Positions 6,583-9,789 of a stretch of 9,789 nt of DNA are shown here, one piece after another. The translations under genes and the position numbers were made by a program. The notes below the pieces were generated by a model. It was not told the origin of the DNA. It searched no databases and saw only the letters and a program-made list of their open reading frames with translations. Origin of the DNA: Desulfobacterales bacterium (lineage in GTDB: Bacteria > Desulfobacterota > DSM-4660 > Desulfatiglandales > Desulfatiglandaceae); the NCBI GenBank assembly GCA_022013615.1, contig JAKLQB010000626.1, positions 1-9,789 of the forward strand, in the 5' to 3' direction. Position 1 is the stretch's first letter. Each line of letters opens with the position of its first letter.

Positions 6583-7602
6583 ATGTGGAAATTAATGAAA
6601 CATAAATCTTTAATGGGTACGTTAATAATACTAGGGATTTGTTTAGTATGGGCTACTCCTTCAGCGGCCCAGAAACCCATTAAACTTCGTTGCTTTACTG
6701 GTATGACCACTGCGCATTATTATTGTTCAGAGATGATTCCATCTTTTACCAAAGAGGTTGAAAAAAGGACTAAGGGCAGGGTCAAATTCGAGTTCTACCC
6801 AGGGGGGGAACTCTATGGATACATGGGAGGCATTGATGCAGCTGTCGCTGGCACTGTTGACATGGGACTTACCTCTATTGGCCATTGGGGTGGATACAAT
6901 AAGGTTTTTTTGTGTACAGATTTTTTCCTTTTACTTGAAGATAACGACCATTGGTTCAGAGCCAGAGATGCAATACATCCGATCCTATCTGCCTTGTATG
7001 AGAAACAAAATGTTAAAGTTCTCCACTATGCTGCATACAGCGAAGGTGTCATCGGCAGTCGCAGCCCTATTAAAAACCTGGAGGACATGAAAGGTATGAA
7101 GATCAGGGCACCTGTTCCTGGAGCCCTTGACTCTATCAAGGCTTGGGGTGCAACACCAACGAGAATAGCATCAGGTGAGATGTATGATGCTCTTTCTAAA
7201 GGGGCCATAGATGCCATCGTTACAGGATGGGGAAGCCATTATGCAAGAAAACTATATGAAGTTGAAGATTATTTCGTAGGACCTATGTGGCAGACTATTT
7301 GGGTAATTTTTATGAATTTGGACAAATGGAATAGCTTGCCCAAAGATATTCAAAGCATTATAAGGGATGTTTCCAAAGAGACAGAGGCGCTTTCTCTGCG
7401 AGTAACAAAAAGCTCTGATGAAATGTATAAAGCAAAACTCAGAGAGGCGGGAAGAACCATTAAAATACTAACCCCCGAAGAGAAAAAACTGTGGGGAAAG
7501 CCACTCAAACCAGTTTATGATAAATGGATAGAACAATGCGCTAAAGCAGGATATGGAAGCGAAGCAAGCCAAATTATGGAAGCATTGATTAAAGCTCGGT
7601 AG
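6583..7602 (+). CDS. dctP: TRAP transporter periplasmic solute-binding protein (DctP family)
   Basis: This 339-aa protein captures an organic acid in the periplasm and passes it to the membrane permease encoded downstream. It begins with a signal peptide: charged residues to K8, a hydrophobic stretch from about 10 to 23, and a cleavage-like PSAA-Q near residue 29. The mature part has the DctP layout, including the stretch around FYPGGELYG (71-79), the AAVAGTVDMG segment (86-95), and KNLEDMKGMKIRAPVPG (164-180). R175 in that last segment is the arginine that pairs with the ligand carboxylate in almost all TRAP binding proteins. Its presence indicates a carboxylate ligand without naming it. GGGAGG at 6568-6573 supports the chosen ATG; in-frame ATGs at residues 5 and 11 are less well placed. 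A strong hairpin follows the gene, which is common where a binding protein must be made in excess over its permease. Confidence 0.93.
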   Translation: MWKLMKHKSLMGTLIILGICLVWATPSAAQKPIKLRCFTGMTTAHYYCSEMIPSFTKEVEKRTKGRVKFEFYPGGELYGYMGGIDAAVAGTVDMGLTSIGHWGGYNKVFLCTDFFLLLEDNDHWFRARDAIHPILSALYEKQNVKVLHYAAYSEGVIGSRSPIKNLEDMKGMKIRAPVPGALDSIKAWGATPTRIASGEMYDALSKGAIDAIVTGWGSHYARKLYEVEDYFVGPMWQTIWVIFMNLDKWNSLPKDIQSIIRDVSKETEALSLRVTKSSDEMYKAKLREAGRTIKILTPEEKKLWGKPLKPVYDKWIEQCAKAGYGSEASQIMEALIKAR

Positions 7603-7615
7603 TTAGATAAACCGG

Positions 7616-7646
7616 AGTGGGTTGGTTTAATTTAAACCAACCCACT
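7616..7646 (+). other. Strong 14-bp intergenic hairpin after the binding-protein gene
   Basis: AGTGGGTTGGTTTA (7616-7629) and TAAACCAACCCACT (7633-7646) are perfect complements around the loop ATT. The structure starts 13 bases after the binding-protein stop. It is followed by GTGTCCTGTGC rather than a T-run, so it is unlikely to be a full intrinsic terminator. It is better explained as a stabilising 3' structure or attenuator that raises the amount of binding-protein message relative to the permease message. Confidence 0.8.
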
Positions 7647-7719
7647 GTGTCCTGTGCTAATTATAGCAAAGTTAAGATATATTCCTTTAAGTGAATATTG
7701 CAAAAGTTGAGTATTTTAG

Positions 7720-9609
7720 GTGAAAGTATTTAGAATAATAGATAGGTCCATAGATAAGATTTTGTCAGGAATGGGCGTGGCTGCAATAGTTATGATGTTG
7801 CTGTTAGCAGCCTTTGTTGCAACTCAAGTCTTCTCAAGATATATCCTTAACATCCATATAGTAGGACTATTTGATTTATCTGTCTATTGTCTTATTTTTT
7901 TCACATTTCTTATTCCTGCTTACACCCTTCGTGAAAAGGAGCACGTGTCTGTAGATGTGTTAACATCCAACCTGCCAGAAAGAACAAGGCATAGTTTATA
8001 TATTGGTGTCTACCTTGTATCCCTCATTTTACCAATATTATTAGGCTGGTATGCCGGGCACTGGGCATATACATCATTTTACCGCGGGGTTATGACGGTT
8101 GCTGGGCTACCAATACCGAAAGGTATTCTTATATCAACAATACCTGTAGGCTGTTTTTTCCTCTTTTTGCAAATTATTAGAATGTTTGTTCAGGAAATTA
8201 GTTTCAGCCTAAAAGACAATTCCTCTGTATATTTATTCATATCTACAATGTTCATAATAGTGATTATTGTATGCTTACTATTGCTTAAGCATATTAGCCC
8301 TGTTGTTGGCTTAGGAATCTTTGCTCTTTTCTTTCTGTTTTCTGGAATGCCTGTATTCATCGCTTTAGGGCTTTGTGGATGTGTTGGCCTCTATTTTTTA
8401 ATAGACCCGGTAACAATGCCACAGATTGCAACCATGGCCTATAAGGCAGTGAACAAATTCTCTTTGACCTGCTTACCACTTTTTATCTTAGCTGGAGTAA
8501 TATTGGAAAGGGGCAAGGTTATTGATAAGGTTTTCTCATTGCTTGAATTGTTTACAGGGCGTTTTGCCTCAGCCTCACTGGTAGCAACTATATTGATAGG
8601 TGGTTTTTTTTGTGCAATTTCTGGTTCGAGCGTGGGAGCAACAGGTGCTATGGCTGCAGTTATTTTACCAATGTTAATAAGTCGAGGATACAATAAATCC
8701 CTCTCCAGCGGCGTAATTGCCGGGTCTACAATCGGTCTTATAATTCCCCCCTCTATGGCATACATCCTCTATGGTGTAATTACAGGCGAATCAATAGCCC
8801 AACTATTTATGGCTGGGATTGGACCTGGTGCAATTCTGTTTAGCTTTTATATCTTATATATTGTTATCCGGGGTGCTGTTAACAAAGAATCGCTCTTTGA
8901 AGAAGGGCAGGTACCAAGCCAGGTGTCTTTCCAGCAGGTATCTTGGAGGGATAGAATCACAGCTGTGAAAATGGCATCTTGGGGGCTGTTTACACCTATC
9001 TTTGTCTTGGGTGGTATTTATATGGGTATTTTTACCCCCACTGAGGCAGCAGCAGTTATGGTAGTGTATGCGGTTGTTGTGTGTGTTTTCATTATGAAGA
9101 CCCTTACATGGCGAGATGTGATAGGGAGTGCTTTGAAAGGTGCTAAAGTTAGTTCAATGATTCTTTGTATAATATGTTGTGCCATGATTCTTGGAGCTGT
9201 GATATCGCAGCTCCGAATTGCTGCTAATTTAGCCACATTTGCACAGGCAGCAGGTCTCTCAGCCACCGTTGTTTTGGTGTTTATTTTCTTGATCCTATTT
9301 ATTCTTGGTATGTTTTTAGATGGGGCCTCGATTATGGTTATTACCCTCCCTGTTTTCTATCCCCTTGCCATGGCAATAGGTATTAACTCTGTTTGGTTTG
9401 GTGTCTTCTATACCCTTACCATAGAAATAGGATTACTTACACCACCAGTAGGTTTGAACATTTTTGTTATTAAAGGTGCATCAGGTCTTTCTTTGGGCAC
9501 TGTCATATGGGGCACCCTACCTTTCCTATTAATAATGGCACTATGTCTGGTAATCATATACCTTTATCCTCAAATAGTTCTTTGGCTTCCGGGTACTATG
9601 GTAGGATGA
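7720..9609 (+). CDS. Fused TRAP transporter permease, DctQ and DctM in one chain
   Basis: This 629-aa inner-membrane protein joins the small four-helix DctQ subunit (about residues 1-165, hydrophobic segments near 18-40, 47-70, 91-112 and 136-158) to the large multi-helix DctM channel (about 168-629). DctM hallmarks are SGSSVGATGAM (301-311), IPPSMAYILYG (342-352), GIFTPTEAAAV (436-446), GMFLDGASIM (530-539) and LLTPPVGLNIFVI (572-584). TRAP permeases move acids inward with sodium or proton gradients, fed by the binding protein encoded 117 bases upstream. Natural QM fusions are well known, and here the reading frame is continuous with no stop at the junction. The start used is GTG at 7720, because it gives the usual DctQ N-terminus; its ribosome site is weak. 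The ATG at 7771 (residue 18) would cut into the first helix. Translation may depend on coupling or on the weak upstream AGG. Confidence 0.93.
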   Translation: MKVFRIIDRSIDKILSGMGVAAIVMMLLLAAFVATQVFSRYILNIHIVGLFDLSVYCLIFFTFLIPAYTLREKEHVSVDVLTSNLPERTRHSLYIGVYLVSLILPILLGWYAGHWAYTSFYRGVMTVAGLPIPKGILISTIPVGCFFLFLQIIRMFVQEISFSLKDNSSVYLFISTMFIIVIIVCLLLLKHISPVVGLGIFALFFLFSGMPVFIALGLCGCVGLYFLIDPVTMPQIATMAYKAVNKFSLTCLPLFILAGVILERGKVIDKVFSLLELFTGRFASASLVATILIGGFFCAISGSSVGATGAMAAVILPMLISRGYNKSLSSGVIAGSTIGLIIPPSMAYILYGVITGESIAQLFMAGIGPGAILFSFYILYIVIRGAVNKESLFEEGQVPSQVSFQQVSWRDRITAVKMASWGLFTPIFVLGGIYMGIFTPTEAAAVMVVYAVVVCVFIMKTLTWRDVIGSALKGAKVSSMILCIICCAMILGAVISQLRIAANLATFAQAAGLSATVVLVFIFLILFILGMFLDGASIMVITLPVFYPLAMAIGINSVWFGVFYTLTIEIGLLTPPVGLNIFVIKGASGLSLGTVIWGTLPFLLIMALCLVIIYLYPQIVLWLPGTMVG

Positions 9610-9687
9610 GCATAATTCTAGATGCCCTTTGATCCAGGAATCAGAATATATTGGAGTTTTTGGGCACTGTAATTAATTTCATTAAAC
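9610..9687. other. Short non-coding stretch after the permease gene
   Basis: No gene is visible. TCCA (9641-9644) can pair with TGGA (9654-9657) before GTTTTT, which is at most a very weak terminator. The sequence immediately before 9688 is AT-rich and would be the flank or extreme left end of the element that seems to start here. Confidence 0.3.
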
Positions 9688-9704
9688 CACCAGCTCCGCT
9701 GGTG
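9688..9704. repeat. Perfect hairpin resembling an IS200/IS605 end structure
   Basis: CACCAGC (9688-9694), loop TCC, GCTGGTG (9698-9704): a perfect 7-bp stem with a 3-base loop. Elements of the IS200/IS605 family carry small subterminal palindromes that their Y1 transposase recognises as single-stranded hairpins, and this has that shape and size. A second structure sits 34 bases downstream, just before what is probably a start codon. Confidence 0.6.
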
Positions 9705-9738
9705 CGACCCTAATAGGCTTTGCCGGTCAGGCGTGATA

Positions 9739-9786
9739 AAACCTTCTTCCCGAGGGCTCCGAAAGGGCAGGTCGGGAAGGAGGTTT
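9739..9786 (+). promoter_or_regulatory. Leader hairpin that hides a Shine-Dalgarno sequence
   Basis: AAACCTTCTTCCCGA (9739-9753) pairs with TCGGGAAGGAGGTTT (9772-9786) along all 15 positions, 14 Watson-Crick and one U-G wobble. The right arm contains GGAAGGAGG, a near-ideal ribosome site, so it would be closed in the folded RNA. The enclosed loop contains a smaller GCTC-CGAAA-GGGC hairpin at about 9756-9768. The window ends four bases later at GTA, so the start codon of the controlled gene is just outside. Such a structure would keep translation low unless it is opened. Confidence 0.7.
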
Positions 9787-9789
9787 GTA

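Larger units (their letters stand above)
9688..9789 (+). mobile_element. Probable left end of an IS200/IS605-type element, cut by the window
   Basis: The evidence is the end-type hairpin at 9688-9704 plus a leader at 9739-9786 whose stem buries a strong Shine-Dalgarno. A similar translation-blocking leader hairpin is known for the tnpA gene of IS200 in enteric bacteria. No transposase codon lies inside the window, so the family is inferred only from the end structures and their order. An ordinary structured leader of some other gene remains possible. Confidence 0.45.

Noticed and set aside
7616..7646. Rho-independent terminator ending a separate dctP transcript
   Set aside because: The stem is strong but no T-run follows, and the permease gene that needs co-expression lies directly downstream.
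7720..9609. DctQ and DctM as two genes joined by a sequencing error
   Set aside because: The frame is continuous with no stop at the junction, both halves have full domain length, and natural QM fusions are common.
324..9789. Composite transposon carrying the catabolic genes between two insertion sequences
   Set aside because: The two flanking elements appear to be of different types (a DDE transposase and an IS200/IS605-like end), so they could not mobilise the middle as one unit.

Overview
The window is bacterial accessory DNA. All five confident protein-coding genes read on the + strand. A transposase gene opens the window, and the last ~100 bases look like the start of a different, IS200/IS605-type element. 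Between them lies a cassette that appears to encode uptake, CoA activation and B12-dependent carbon-skeleton rearrangement of an organic acid. The genes are AT-rich, TRAP transport is combined with adenosylcobalamin mutase chemistry, and there are several short dispersed-type repeats. This fits an anaerobic or syntrophic bacterium of the Desulfobacterota type or a similar lineage, but that placement is an impression; no rRNA or other marker gene is present.

Layout. Positions 1-515 are non-coding: a fragment of a dispersed-type repeat, two copies of a 48-bp repeat built from TCAAT heptads, a small hairpin and the transposase promoter. Positions 516-2000 encode a 494-aa DDE transposase with an intact D174/D278/E433 triad. 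Positions 2001-2367 are non-coding and hold a GC-rich hairpin patch and a possible promoter. Positions 2368-2766 encode the small cobalamin-binding subunit of an acyl-CoA mutase. After a 292-bp gap holding a CACAAAG-type inverted repeat, 3059-4687 encode the large catalytic subunit. Positions 4761-6287 encode an AMP-forming acyl-CoA ligase. After a 295-bp gap, 6583-7602 encode a TRAP solute-binding protein. A strong 14-bp hairpin follows, then 7720-9609 encode a fused DctQ-DctM TRAP permease. From about 9688 to the end are two hairpins, the second of which would bury a strong Shine-Dalgarno sequence; the gene it would control lies beyond the window.

How the genes could work together (inference from order and family). 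The binding protein captures a carboxylate in the periplasm and the QM permease imports it with a sodium or proton gradient. The ligase converts it to an acyl-CoA, and the two-subunit mutase rearranges the carbon skeleton. The mutase is the most interesting protein. It keeps the Tyr and Arg that in methylmalonyl-CoA mutase hold the substrate carboxylate, but several motifs nearly invariant in characterised mutases are replaced: TMY is QGF, QTSGWS is six glycines, and HTN is ALC. This suggests a mutase with a different, perhaps bulkier, substrate. The substrate cannot be read from the sequence.
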